Assembly (NCBI GenBank): GCA_020466095.1 | Contig: CM035806.1 | Coordinates: forward strand, 121,321,023-121,385,022 | DNA: 64,000 bases | Direction: 5' to 3' | From: Chlorops oryzae | Taxonomy: Eukaryota; Arthropoda; Insecta; Diptera; Chloropidae | Shown here: piece after piece, positions 51,827-62,531 of the stretch | Layout: each line of letters starts with the position of its first letter | Position numbering within the stretch: the stretch's first letter is position 1 | Notes under the pieces: model-generated | The model's database searches: none | Told to the model about the DNA's origin: nothing | What the model saw: only the letters and a program-made list of their open reading frames with translations | Made by a program: the position numbers and the translations under genes

Positions 51827-54179
51827 CATTGATATCAACATTGATTGGTCTAGAGACAGTTTCTACAAAAAAGAAATGGAAAAAATAATAAATGATAATG
51901 GCCTTGAACAGAAAATAAGTGACCATACTAGAGTAACTGCGATATCTGAAACTTTGATTGATTATGTTCTTTCGAACATACAAAATGTAAATGGAGAGGT
52001 TGATGCAGCCATAAAAATCTCTGATCATGAATCAATCATAATTAAAAAACCTGTAATCAAAAATATAAAAAAGAAAACTTTTAAAGAAATTGAATATTTC
52101 CAATATAACCAGTCTGAATTTAACAGAAATTTAAGAAATAGAAACCTTACATACATAGAATCCTATGATATAAACCAGAACACAGGGCTAATCGAACAGT
52201 GCCTAAAATCAGTGATTGGGGAGAAGATAATAAAAAAGAAAATGTATGTGTCGTCTGAGCAAAATAAGTGGTTCAATTCAGCCTTAAGGGATCTGAAAGC
52301 ACAAAAGATTCGACTATATCAAATTGCAAGGCTTATTAATGATGAAGTTTCCTGGAATGCATATAAAGAAACCTGTAAGAAATATAAGAAGGAGATAAAC
52401 AATGCAAAGAATAAATATATAAAATTTAAAATAAATAACACTACGAACCAAAAACAAATGTGGAAAGTTTTAAAAAGTTGTGTGCTTGGTAAAGAGACAA
52501 GCAAGATACAGTCGATAATATATAAAAACAAGGAAATAAGTAATAAAGATGAAATTGCAAATGTGCTAAATACCTATTTTATAAATAGTGTGAATGAAAT
52601 AAATGAGTCGATTGAAAACGTAACATACATAAATCATATTAATTATAGCCTGGATACATTTAAATTCCAGGAAATAACGTTAAGTGAACTGAAACAAATA
52701 TGTAAAAAAATGAAAAGTAAGGCTGATAATGAAAAAATAAGTCCAAAGTTAATAGTAAACAACAAGAATGTTTTGGGACATTTTTTAAAAAATCTTATAA
52801 ATAACTCATTACGTGAAGGAGAATTTCCAGAATCTTGGAAAGACACAACGATAACACCTGTTGAAAAAGTCTCAAAAACAAAAAAATGTGATGAGTTTCG
52901 CCCAATAAATACCCTTAAATCATTTGGAAAAGTGATTGAAAGTGTTGTAAAACAACAACTACAGAGATACATTGAAGAAAAAAATATCTTGTCAGAAAAT
53001 CAATCCGGTTTCCGTAATAATCACTCATGTGAAAGTACGATAAATCATGTTATCAGAGAATGGAAGTATGCACCACGAAATAAAAAAATTCTCGCACTTT
53101 TTATTGATTTCAAAAGAGCTTTTGAAACAGTGGATGTTAAATTACTAATCAAAAAACTATATATGTATGGGATAAGACATAAAGATTTACAGTGGTTTAA
53201 ATCATATCTAACTAATCGTAGGCAAAGAACGAAAATTGGTGATTTGAAATCAAATTATGAGTATGTAAGAACCGGTGTCCCGCAAGGGTCAATTCTAGGC
53301 CCGCTTCTTTTTATCCTGTATATAAATGATTTAGAAAAAGTGGTAACAAATTCAAAGATAATAATGTATGCAGATGATACCTTGATATATACAGAAGCGG
53401 ATACTGTAGAGCAATGTCAGCAATTGCTCGAACATGATATCGAACAAATAAATCTGTGGTTAAAAATGAATCGGCTAAAACTAAATGAACAAAAAACCAA
53501 ATTAATGCTAATAAACTCGAATTGCAACATAAATCTTTTGATAAATGGAAAACAAATAGAACAAGTAAAATGCATTAAATACTTGGGAGTAATAATAGAT
53601 AATCAACTAAAAATGAACGATCACTTAGATTATATGTGCAAAAAAGCGGCAAAAAAAAATAGCATTCTTTCGTAGGATACGAAAAAGACTTAATATGATA
53701 ACGGCGATAAGAGTATATAATACCATAATTAAACCGCATTTTGAGTACTGCTCCACTGTGATATATACTTGCTGTAACCAAACACAAATCTCCAGATTAC
53801 ACAGAAACTACAAAATAAGTGCATGAGGTGCATAATAAAGTGCAATATCTATACCCCTGTTACGTTAATGTTTGAAATATTGAAATGGCTCAGCATTGAA
53901 CAACAGCTTAAATTAAATACGTTGGTTATGGTCTTTAAAATCAGACATAATATGGTCCCAAGATACTTGAGAAATAACATCCAGTACGTCAGGAACACAC
54001 ATCAATACAACGTGAGAAATGCAAATGATTTCAGAATTGGATTTCAAAGAACAACAAGAGCGCAAAATTCATTGATGTATAAAGGTCTTATGATATTTAA
54101 TTCATTACCTGAATTTATAAAAAATGAGCAAAATATTTTGAAATTCAAAAAACTTTGTACAAATTTTGTTAGAAATTAA
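51827..54179 (+). pseudogene. LINE ORF2: endonuclease tail and reverse transcriptase
   Basis: The first residues belong to the end of an AP-endonuclease (INIDWSRDSFYKKEME, then TRVTAISETLIDYVLS and KISDHESI). The reverse transcriptase follows with the expected order: KCDEFRPIN, LSENQSGFRNNHSCESTI, FIDFKRAFETVD (catalytic Asp), VPQGSILGPLLFILYINDL and MYADDTLIY (catalytic Asp pair). A thumb/C-terminal part ends MIFNSLPEFIKNEQNILKF at 54179. Two frameshifts, in the A-run near 53655-53665 and near 53805, break the last fifth. Everything upstream is open. It lacks the first ORF and most of the endonuclease and is dead on arrival by 5' truncation. Upstream in-frame codons from 51765 are fold-back sequence. 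Confidence 0.9.
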
Positions 54180-54240
54180 GTGAAATGTAAAATATTGATA
54201 TATATTAATAAAAATTCTTACTTACTTACATACTTACTTA
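51827..54240 (+). mobile_element. 5'-truncated LINE retrotransposon (jockey/CR1-like group)
   Basis: Inserted into the right arm of the fold-back element: arm sequence CCTCTTTCAA stops at 51826 and resumes as TCTATTTGG after 54240. The 5' end falls inside the endonuclease domain. The 3' end after the stop is short and finishes in (TTAC)n-like repeats near 54215-54238, a typical LINE tail. Confidence 0.85.
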
Positions 54241-54388
54241 AAAATCTATTTGGTTATAAATACAACTAATATAAAATATTAAAACATTATTTCATCACTA
54301 CTTTGAAAAAAGGGTGCTCACTTGACGTGGCTTGACTCAGATCAGTTGCGTTATGATGCCCGACAAAAGGCTGACAGCACAGCAAAGC

Positions 54389-55332
54389 TAAAAAAAATTG
54401 CGTATCTTTATTCTATGAAGAGAATGTCTTCGACAAATGCTACAAAAAATTCGACTTCGTCGTATCGAAATATGCAGGCCTAAGACTAGCGGAGCCGAGA
54501 TGAGGAACAATAATAATAATATTGATTCTTTTCTGAATTGTTCAAGGAATTATGAACTCTTCGATACAGCGTCTTTGAAAAATGCGAAAAATAAAACAAC
54601 CAATGGCGGATTTTATATAAGAAGTGGATAAATCTGTAATATTGTAATAAACCTGTATTCCGCAATTCGCTTTTTACAAATGTTTATATGTAAACATATT
54701 TAAAATCGAGAAAAAATTTACTTACAATACTTTACGTACGTATTTATTTGCATGCAATATTAACTATAATATTAGGGCCTGAGTACTTGTATGTTTTACA
54801 ACGACCAAGAGCAGTTAAAATTTACTAAAATTTGAAAGTTCAAGGTGGTTATTTGTTCCAAATGGGTCTTGTTCAAAACTGGTACAAAAAGGGTAAATTA
54901 TCATATTTGTAGAAAACGTTAACTCGAAAATTCTTACAAATGCACTCTTATTCTATAAATTAATTTTCATGAAAATCAGAGGGCATAAATTTTTCCATTA
55001 ATCTATTTTGGTTCCTGCGGTTATTGCAATGGTCTTCTAATATTATTGCTTTCAATATTCCTTTGGCTTTTTCAGCTTCTTTAAACATTTCTAATAAAGC
55101 AATTTCCATTTTTATGTGCAATTTCTCGATGATATAGTATATCAGATATACCTTTCGCGTTTTTTATATATCAAACTCCCAGGCCGGACATTATCGCATG
55201 CATCTAATGAAAACAGCGGCCATCTTCTAACAAACTTCATTAACAGTTAGGATTAGTAATGCGAGTAGCCGCAGTATGAATTTTCACCACTTCGGAAGTA
55301 GTGCAGGAGCAGACCACTTTCCGGCTGGGTCA
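54389..55332. other. No recognised gene
   Basis: AT-rich spacer. Frames near 54437-54631 have ordinary composition (RRIEICRPKTSGAEMRNN) and may be a continuation of the kinase-side sequence in another frame, but no family was recognised. Confidence 0.35.
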
Positions 55333-55738
55333 TAACAGGTTGGCTGATAAGTCCCCGGTCTGACACATAGATGGCGTCGCTAGTATTAAATGCATATTAT
55401 TTTTATATAGTGGCAGCCTTCAAATGATTCGTGTCAAAATTTGACGTCTGTAAGTCAATTAGTTTGTGAGATAGAGCGTCTTTTGTGTAGCAACTTTTGT
55501 TATTGTGAAAAAAATGGAAAAAAAGGAATTTCGTGTTTTGATAAAATACTGTTTTCTGAAGGGAAAAAATTCAGTGGAAGCAAAAACTTGGCTTGATAAT
55601 GAGTTTCCGGACTCTGCCCCAGAAAAATCAACAATAATTGATTGGTATGCAAAATTCAAGCGTGGTGAAATGAGCACGGAGGAGGGTGAACGCAGTGGAC
55701 GCCCGAAAGAGGTGGTTACCGACGAAAACATCAAAAAA

Positions 55739-56895
55739 CAAGTAAGAAAGCTAAAGTCGGTCAAGCTCGACTTTGAAATACCCAGCGTCCCGACATTATG
55801 AGCGAACTAGGTTTTGCTTCTCTATTTGTGGGCGTGGCAGTGGGAGGGCAACATAAATTATTTCCCTACACCTTTCATTCGCCTTGGTGAACCTATGTTG
55901 CGAATTTGAAGCTTCTACGCCTTTTACTTCGGAAGTTACGAAAAATCTTCATTTGCGGGCGTGGCAGTGGGCGGGCCGCATAAAGTTTTTTCCTACACCT
56001 TTCATTCGCCTTGGTGAACCTATGTTGCGAATTTGAAGCTTCTACGCCTTTTACTTCGGAAGTTACGAAAAATCTTTATTTGTGGGCGTGGCAGTGGGCG
56101 GGCCACAAAAAAAATTTTTCCTACACCTTTCATTCGCCTTGGTGAACCTATGCTGCGAATTTGAAGCTTCTACGCCTTTTACTTCACAAGTTACGATAAG
56201 CCCTTATTTTTGGGCTTATTTGTGGGCGTGGATCGAGGAGGGCGGCGACCATTTTTTGCCAGGATATGTCCCTTTTCGTAGTTTACCAGTACATCAAATA
56301 TCAATGGAATGTGTTGAGTGGTTCACAAGTTAGAAGCATTTTACTGAAAACACATTATATTCATTTGTGGGCGTGGCAGTGGGCGGATGTCTCCCATTTT
56401 TACTTAGGATCATACTCGGATCGCGATATACCTGTGTGCCAAATTTCGACTTGATTGGTCCAGCCGTTTCGGAGGAGATCCGACCACGGACGGACGGACA
56501 GACGGACAGACGGACGGACAGACGGACATGTCTAAATCGATTCAGTTTTTGATCCTGATCATTTCTATATATATTTTTCTATATCTCCGGAGCTTAATTC
56601 TCCCCATATATAACTATATATGTCACTCAGGAGCCGTTTCTATTTTGGCTCTTTTCAACACGGTCTTGGGTACCCACCACGGTCTTGGGTACCCACCAAA
56701 ATGATAATTTTTCACTTAGGTACTCACCAAAAGTATTTCTCTCTCGCTCTTTTTTTGCCTGCCGAGTAACATCTCATTCTAACTGGCGCGAAATGTCCCG
56801 CCCAAAATCTATGAGAGTGACATATATAGTAATATATGATTCTCCCTGTTACAAGATTTGCACAAAACTAATATACCCCGCTTACGCTGGGTATA
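55739..56895 (-). mobile_element. HINE-a copy 3 inside mariner copy 3
   Basis: Reverse orientation. From the right, TATACCCAGCGTAAGCGGGG at about 56895, a gacagacggacggac core near 56490-56528, several GTGGGCGTGGCAGTGGGCGG modules, then hairpin AAAGTCGGTCAAGCTCGACTTT and CTTTCTTACTTG at 55739. Comparison with the empty site in copy 2 (CATC, eight A, TCAC) shows insertion in an A-run, with about three extra A. A 234-bp MITE is nested within. Confidence 0.85.
56605..56838. mobile_element. MITE with exact 8-bp TSD, nested in HINE-a
   Basis: 234 bp with ends CATATATAACTATATATGTC and CATATATTACTATATATGTC read inward, flanked by ATTCTCCC on both sides (56597-56604, 56839-56846). The other HINE-a copies are uninterrupted here. 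An 8-bp duplication points to the hAT or P superfamilies. Confidence 0.93.
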
Positions 56896-57655
56896 AAAAT
56901 CACAAAATGATTTTGAATGACCGTAAAATGAAGTTGATCGAGATAGCAGAGGCCTTAAAGATATCAAAGGAACGTGTTGGTCATATCATTCATCAATATT
57001 TGGATATGAAAAAGCTCTGTGCAAAATGGGTGCCGCGCGAGCTCATATTTGACCAAAAACAACAACGTGTTGATGATTCTGAGCGGTGTTTGCAGCTGTT
57101 AACTCGCAATACACCCGAGTTTTTGCGTCGATATGTGACAATGGATGAAACATGGCTCTATTACTACACTATTATCTTGAGAAGGGAAAAACCATCAACA
57201 GTGACTATTATATGTCGTTATTTGAGCGTTTGAAGGTCGAAATCTCGGCAAAACGGCCCCATATGAAGAAGAAAAAAGTGTTGTTCCACCAAGACAACGC
57301 ACCGTGCCACAAGTCATTGAGAACGATGGCAAAAATTCATGAATTAGGCTTCGAATTGCTTCCCCACCCACCGTATTCTCCAGATCTGGCCCTCAGCGAC
57401 TTTTTCTTGTTCTCAGACCTCAAAAGAATGCTCGCAGGGAAAAAATTTGGCTGCAATGAAGAGGTGATCGCCAAAACTGAGGCCTATTTTGAGGCAAAAC
57501 CGAAGGAGTACTACCAAAATGGTATAAAAAAATTGGAAGGTCGTTATAATCGTTGTATCGCTCTTGAAGGGAACTATGTTGAATAATAAAAACGAATTTT
57601 GACAAAAAAATGTGTTTTTCTTTGTTAGACCGGGGACTTATCAGCCAACCTGTTA

Positions 57656-58201
57656 TGACTTTAGTAAACCCTAACTCGCTCAAAGCTGATATGAACGCTT
57701 TGAGTTAAAGTATCGGGTTAAGAACTTAACCTCTATAGTGAGAACATAGCATTAGAAATCATATGCATTCGTTCGTGTCTAATAGATTGCAACCCTGCTG
57801 AGATGTCAAAGCTATTTCTAGTCTTGCTATCAACCATCAATATCCGAGACACAAACCAAAACTTACAAAGCTCATTAAAAAGCTTTTTCGAAAATTAAAG
57901 TATTTCAAAAACCGTGATACAACCGTGCCACTTCAGTACCGCTACTTTGAGGCTCTCTCTGAGAGCCGAAAATTGAGTTTGTGACGTCACTGAGCGAGAA
58001 ATTGTTGTTGTTTCCCATGCTATTCAATGATTATCTTTAAATGGTAATATTGATGCTGTTTTTAATTATTAATACCCAATTTTTGCATTAACATGTAAAA
58101 AAATATTGAAAGAAAAATTATAAATTCGGGTTTTACGAAATTATAACTTTTTCATTCATTATTTCTCGTACAAAATATCGTGCGTTCAAAGGTCATTCGG
58201 T
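57656..58201. other. No recognised feature
   Basis: AT-rich spacer between the third mariner and the hAT-C target site. No coding frame or inverted ends seen. Confidence 0.4.
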
Positions 58202-58211
58202 CTTGGTCTTA

Positions 58212-58684
58212 TAGGGCCCATACACTACACCAGAATGCTGGCACCATCAACTGATTGTGCCAACTGATTGAGCGTGTATGGGGTTGTGGTGCGATTGTAC
58301 CAGCTGCTGGTGCAACATCAAAAAGATTTTGATATTTTCATGATTGTACCAGCATGCTGTTGTAGTGTATTGTGAAAATTGCTCAATTGAAAGATAGTGT
58401 CGAAGAGGAATTTTCGGACATCGGAGGAAATATACGACATTTCGAAAGATTTTAATGTCCTCTTTTTAGGGCATTTATTTGGAAATTTTAAAGATTTTTT
58501 TTCATTGCTTTTAGTGTACGTTTTATCTTTTAAAGACATTTTTTCCAGCCGTACCCATGACATGTCTGCTCCAAATTTGGAAACAAATGAATACTGTACC
58601 AGCATGTTGGTGTGTTATGTGCTGCGAGCATGCTGGCCCAATCACTTGATGGTGCCAGCATGCTGGTGTAGTGTATGGGCCTTA
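58212..58684. mobile_element. Element Y, copy 2
   Basis: Ends TAGGGCCCATACACTACACC and TAAGGCCCATACACTACACC inward, TTA on both sides (58209-58211, 58685-58687). Its interior is in reverse orientation relative to copy 1. It has landed across the boundary between the hAT-C target duplication and the hAT-C end. Confidence 0.88.
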
Positions 58685-59539
58685 TTAGAGTTGGAGAAAT
58701 ATCGATAGTCGGGACCATCGATAGTGGTCGATAGTTTTTGTAAAACCATCGATATACTATCGATAGTTTTCGATAGTCTGTAAATTCAATTTAAGCGCCA
58801 TATACACATTCAGTCTGACTGATCAGTCACCCATTTACATGAATGATGTATCAATCGAAGATCGTGTCAACCCTGCAGTAAACGCGGGGCAAAGTGACCG
58901 CTTTGGCAGAACTCACGCTACATAGTAGGGAAAGAAATGGTCACGTTTAAGGTTAGCGGTAGCGGCGATTTCTTTAAAAGGGGTACAGGTTGCGATAGGG
59001 GTTTCGATAGAATGTAGACGAAGTGTAGACTTTTATTGTGAAGATAATGGATCAAATGATATAATTTGACTCTAATAGGGATGTAAAGCTACAAGGCTCT
59101 CGTTTCAGCAAGATAATGACCACCACACATGTCGCATACTGGCCGCCAATGGCTCTAGTATGACATCTGAAAGCAATAACATACATCTCTTTAGCCCTTG
59201 GCATGGCCGCTATTGAGAATACTTGGATTTGCCTAGGATCCAAGGATTAAAAATCGACAAAATTCTGCAATACGTTATCAAGGACTGAGATGAAGAAAAT
59301 GATCTGATACTGTTGTTTTCAGTCAGGCATTTTTTAAAAACCTAGTTTTTTATTCTTAATGAAAAATTCACAACATAAACGAAAGTTTGGAATACGAGGT
59401 AAAATGGGTTTTACCGGCAGTGACTAGCTTGGGTAGTAGTAATATCGATTAACCGAAAATGATGGGTGGACATCTTTGAAATCAAAAGTTGATGAAAGAG
59501 TCAGCTATATATTGGCTTGCCATTTTTTTTCATCATATT

Positions 59540-59759
59540 GCACCCTTGCTACTAAATCGCTACAATTCGAAATTTTTTAAATCAATTTCTTATACGTTCG
59601 ACTACAGTTTTCTGAAAGAAACTCCACACCTATAAAATTAACTCTTCCTTTTACTGATGCAGAGTAATTTGAAGTTCGAAAAAAATATATGTTTCAAGAG
59701 AGATTGTATGATTTGCGTTAAATGCAAATTTTGAATTGTTCCGATTTAGTAAGGTGTGA
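59540..59759. mobile_element. MITE-2, diverged copy
   Basis: GCACCCTTGCTACTAAATCG at the left and TTGAATTGTTCCGATTTAGT then AAGGTGTGAT at the right match the ends of the copy at 20384-20628 with several changes. Confidence 0.65.
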
Positions 59760-59944
59760 TACAGACGAAATTTAAGTTCCCACATTTAAGATTACCCGTA
59801 AAATATAATTCCCTATTACCATTTGAAATAAATGTTTGAGCCAAATTCCCACAAAAAGGGAAAATTGGCATTAGTTTCCAGCACTGCTGTGGGCCTGAAT
59901 AAAGAGCTAGATCATGCGCAAGAAGGGCCACGTCGACATTACTT

Positions 59945-61832
59945 CCCTAGTGGCACATTGTAACATCTTTTAAAGGAAAAAAAATTATTCTTGTTGCATA
60001 AGGGGTGCACAGACGTTTCAAAAAACATGCTCAGTTGCATAGATGATGCAAAGTTGTTATGAACAACTACTTAAGTTACACAAGCGGTTTGAAAAACTAA
60101 ATTTAATTGCATGAACTTTTTGTGTCAAAATGGGTGGAGCTATGATGTTTTAAAATAGTTGCAGCAACTTCTCTTCGGAACTTCCACTTTGTAAGTTGCA
60201 AATAGGTTGCAAAGCCGTTTATGTAACAATTATTGAAGTAATAAGTATGCTTCCGAAAAAATGCTTTTTTGACTCTTAAAATATTCCAAAAGCATATTAT
60301 AAGGGTCAAGAAATAAGTCAATTTTTATAAACACAGCTGTTTATGGTTATGTCTAGTGAAAATTGAACAGAAGTTTGGTATTAAATATGGAGTTTAATGA
60401 AAACGACAAGGTTATTTGGAGAAAAATAAGAACCAATGGACATTTCAAGGCGAAAAAAAGGAGCAAGTAATAAATTGCACATTGATCAGCTGTCCTAGAT
60501 ACGACAGAGACGAACGCTCATATATGCAAGCATGTGTGGCTTAATGAAAATAGTACCTGGCCATAAACTTGAAATTTGGCGAGACATAAATGTCTGAAAT
60601 CCTTGAAAAATAAAACTACATTTGTCTGAGAATTGGAAGAAAAGTACTGTAGACTTAATGCGTTGTCGCGCAACAACTCATTTATGGTTCAGGCCAGAAG
60701 AAACGTGTTATAGTGGGTCTATGATTTTAATCTTTGGACCTTATATCCAAAGTTTATCTTCATTAATAACTACCCATAAAATATAAGAGAAAAATTCCTA
60801 TCGTTTTTGTTTTGTAATTTGAAAATAGAAAATTTGAGAATTTTTCAATATTTCTCTTTTAAGATAAAATTCCCAGGCCCACTATGTCACGATTCTCCTG
60901 TCTCAAGCTTGCCTACATGTTGGTCCATCTGCGTTCTGCGATAAATTTCTTAATATATGCAAAGAGCGACCATTCGTTGCAGTCCCCCAATTGAGAACTT
61001 TATTATGATTTTGAATTCGACAATGATTGTCTTCGAATTCGTTTTGAAAAATATGTCATCATATGTTTCGTCGTATGAATAAATAATTTCGTTGCAAACC
61101 TGAATTGCATGCATCAGACTATGATTTTCTAAAACTAAATTCCGGACTTAGCCTCATGAAAGTTATTTTTCGAGCTTGGTCACGTTATTCGTGCATCAGA
61201 GAATTCTCTAAGGTTTTAACTTTGCATACTTTTAGGTGCTCTGCTAATGACATTCCATAACCACACTTTTTCTAAACAAGAAAAATTTATGCGTATCTAT
61301 ACGGTACCTATAGGTATTAAGTTATGAATAAAACATCATAATTTTTATTTGATCGAGGGCGCGTGAAAAATATAAGGGGTAGAATGTTAGATTTCACCAT
61401 ATATCTTTAAGGGCACCTTAGTTTTGGTTTGAGGAAAGTCGAAATTTCAATTATACATTTTCATAACATGAAAGCATTCACACTATGTATTTGGTTTCTG
61501 TCATTCATAAAAGCAAAATAAATTAGAAAAATTTTGAAACACTTTTGCAACCACTTCCTTATTAAAATACTCCTTTTTAGTTTCATAACGAAAGTTTTTA
61601 TAACCAAAACCCAGAATTATATTTTTAAAGCCAGAATTATATTTTCAGTTTGTTACAACTAAGTTTTTGTAACTTCCTTATGCAACTATAAATTTAGTTG
61701 CAACAGGCTCCGCCTCTTGGGCTTTTTTGATTCCATAAGCGTTACAGTAACATCTCAGTGATCACTTTGAAACTATGCATTTGTTTCATAAGCGTTGCAT
61801 AATGCCTTATGTAACAACCGGTGCCACTAGGG
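59945..61832. mobile_element. Element with CCCTAGTGGCAC ends, nested in hAT-C
   Basis: CCCTAGTGGCACATTGTAAC at the left is mirrored by CCCTAGTGGCACCGGTTGTT from the right. Near each end are several TTGCATAA/GTTACA-type motifs. Flanks CATTACTT and TTAATACTT are similar but not exact. Frames around 60390-60700 look faintly protein-like but have stops. Superfamily unknown. Confidence 0.55.
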
Positions 61833-61958
61833 TTAATACTTGATTAGACTATCGAAAAATATCGATAGTATGTGAGGACTATCGATGGCTATTCGATAGT
61901 GCCAAACCATCGATAGTGCCGATAGTACTATCGATAGTTCTCCACCTCTACTTGGTCT

Positions 61959-62531
61959 GCCAAGCCGATCACATCGTAAGCAAGGGTGCGGTCGTTTGTT
62001 GCGCGTTTTCGCACAAAAGCTTCTATACAAATGAAACGAAAGCTTTTTTGAATTTAGCGCCGCCATGTACAGTGGTTTCTGGTTATATGCGTGTCGCATA
62101 TAAACGGAAAGGTTTCTACTATGTTATTTTTATTTTTCAACATTTTTAGTATTAAATTGGATAGCAAATATTATTATAATATATAATATATAATATATTT
62201 ATCCTTTGTCCGACGGATAAGGTACAATTGTAACTTTTGCGTTTTTAAATTGCAATATTTTTTTTCTTATAAGCCCTAGATATCTGAAATTTCGTGACAT
62301 CTCTACATATTTAGTTTAGCTTATAGTGTGTGAAACTCAATGCAGTTTATGCACTGCTTCCTCTATTCCTCCCCCTGTAATGATATTATACCCTCAACAG
62401 GCGACATAGGTACAATTGTACCTTCATATAATTTATATGAAAACTTTACTATAAATAATCGACGCAATTTATTTTTTAAGTTTTGTTTATTGTTTCGAAC
62501 TAAAGACTTAACATACATCTTAAAATTCAAA
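61959..62531. other. Spacer and likely piggyBac 3' non-coding end
   Basis: Contains two GGTACAATTGTA motifs (about 62221 and 62410) and TA-dinucleotide repeats near 62185. The motifs could be subterminal repeats of the piggyBac-like element. No TTAA-CCC end was identified with confidence. Confidence 0.35.

Larger units (their letters stand above)
50458..54338. mobile_element. Fold-back element (about 700-bp arms) with LINE in one arm
   Basis: Left arm about 50458-51157 and right arm about 51205-51826 plus 54241-54338 are near-perfect complements around a loop of about 45 bp. Ends read GAGTCAACCCACATCAAGTG and GAGTCAAGCCACGTCAAGTG inward, with AGA on both sides (50455-50457, 54339-54341). Without the LINE it would be about 1.47 kb and nearly all hairpin. 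No gene of its own is seen. Confidence 0.88.
50333..54388 (+). pseudogene. MAK/ICK-type protein kinase exon, split by a fold-back element
   Basis: The exon opens at a TTTCAG acceptor with NDWHEGYRLAKAMHFRFPDC, then VKIPLNAIVNRCSTSGLELL, the late kinase-domain sequence (subdomains X-XI) of MAK/ICK/MOK-like kinases, which act in cilia. At 50457 the frame enters the fold-back element. On its far side, at 54339, the exon resumes. Removing the element and one copy of the AGA duplication restores LLEDQLRYD, and then DKRLTAQQS, matching the family's ..LLEDML.YDP.KRPTA.QS, apart from one extra G before CCC. After 54388 no kinase sequence is seen (TAA follows). Other kinase exons were not found in the window. 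It is broken by insertion and a frameshift. It could be a dead host exon or a captured or duplicated fragment. Confidence 0.75.
55514..57586 (+). pseudogene. Mariner transposase, split by HINE-a and internally deleted
   Basis: Codons from ATG 55514 match copy 2 up to TDENIKK, where HINE-a enters the A-run at about 55738. The gene resumes at 56896 with NHKMILNDRKMKLIEIAEAL. After TMDETWLYYYT it jumps directly to the LEKGKTINSDYY region, losing about 45 codons and changing frame. The second and third catalytic Asp remain, but the last motif reads SPDLALSDFF rather than SPDLAPSDFF. Some residues (EALKISK, Ser in VDDSERC) agree better with the Himar1 consensus as I remember it, so this copy came from a slightly different parent than copies 1 and 2. 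Confidence 0.92.
55335..57653 (+). mobile_element. Himar1-like mariner, copy 3, interrupted
   Basis: Ends ACAGGTTGGCTGATAAGTCC mirrored, with TA at 55333-55334 and 57654-57655. Contains a HINE-a (55739-56895). Its gene also has an internal deletion of about 136 bp near 57170. Confidence 0.95.
58686..61950. mobile_element. hAT-C element without transposase
   Basis: Ends TAGAGTTGGAGAAATATCGA and, inward from the right, TAGAGGTGGAGAACTATCGA. An 8-bp duplication CTTGGTCT is found at 58202-58209 and 61951-61958 once Y2 is removed. Subterminal ATCGATAG arrays lie at both ends, like hAT-A. No transposase frame is present in 3.3 kb; much of the length is other insertions (59540, 59945). Confidence 0.85.

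Noticed and set aside
60360..60720. Possible decayed MADF-type or transposase exon
   Set aside because: Short coding-like pieces occur, but with several stops and no convincing motif.
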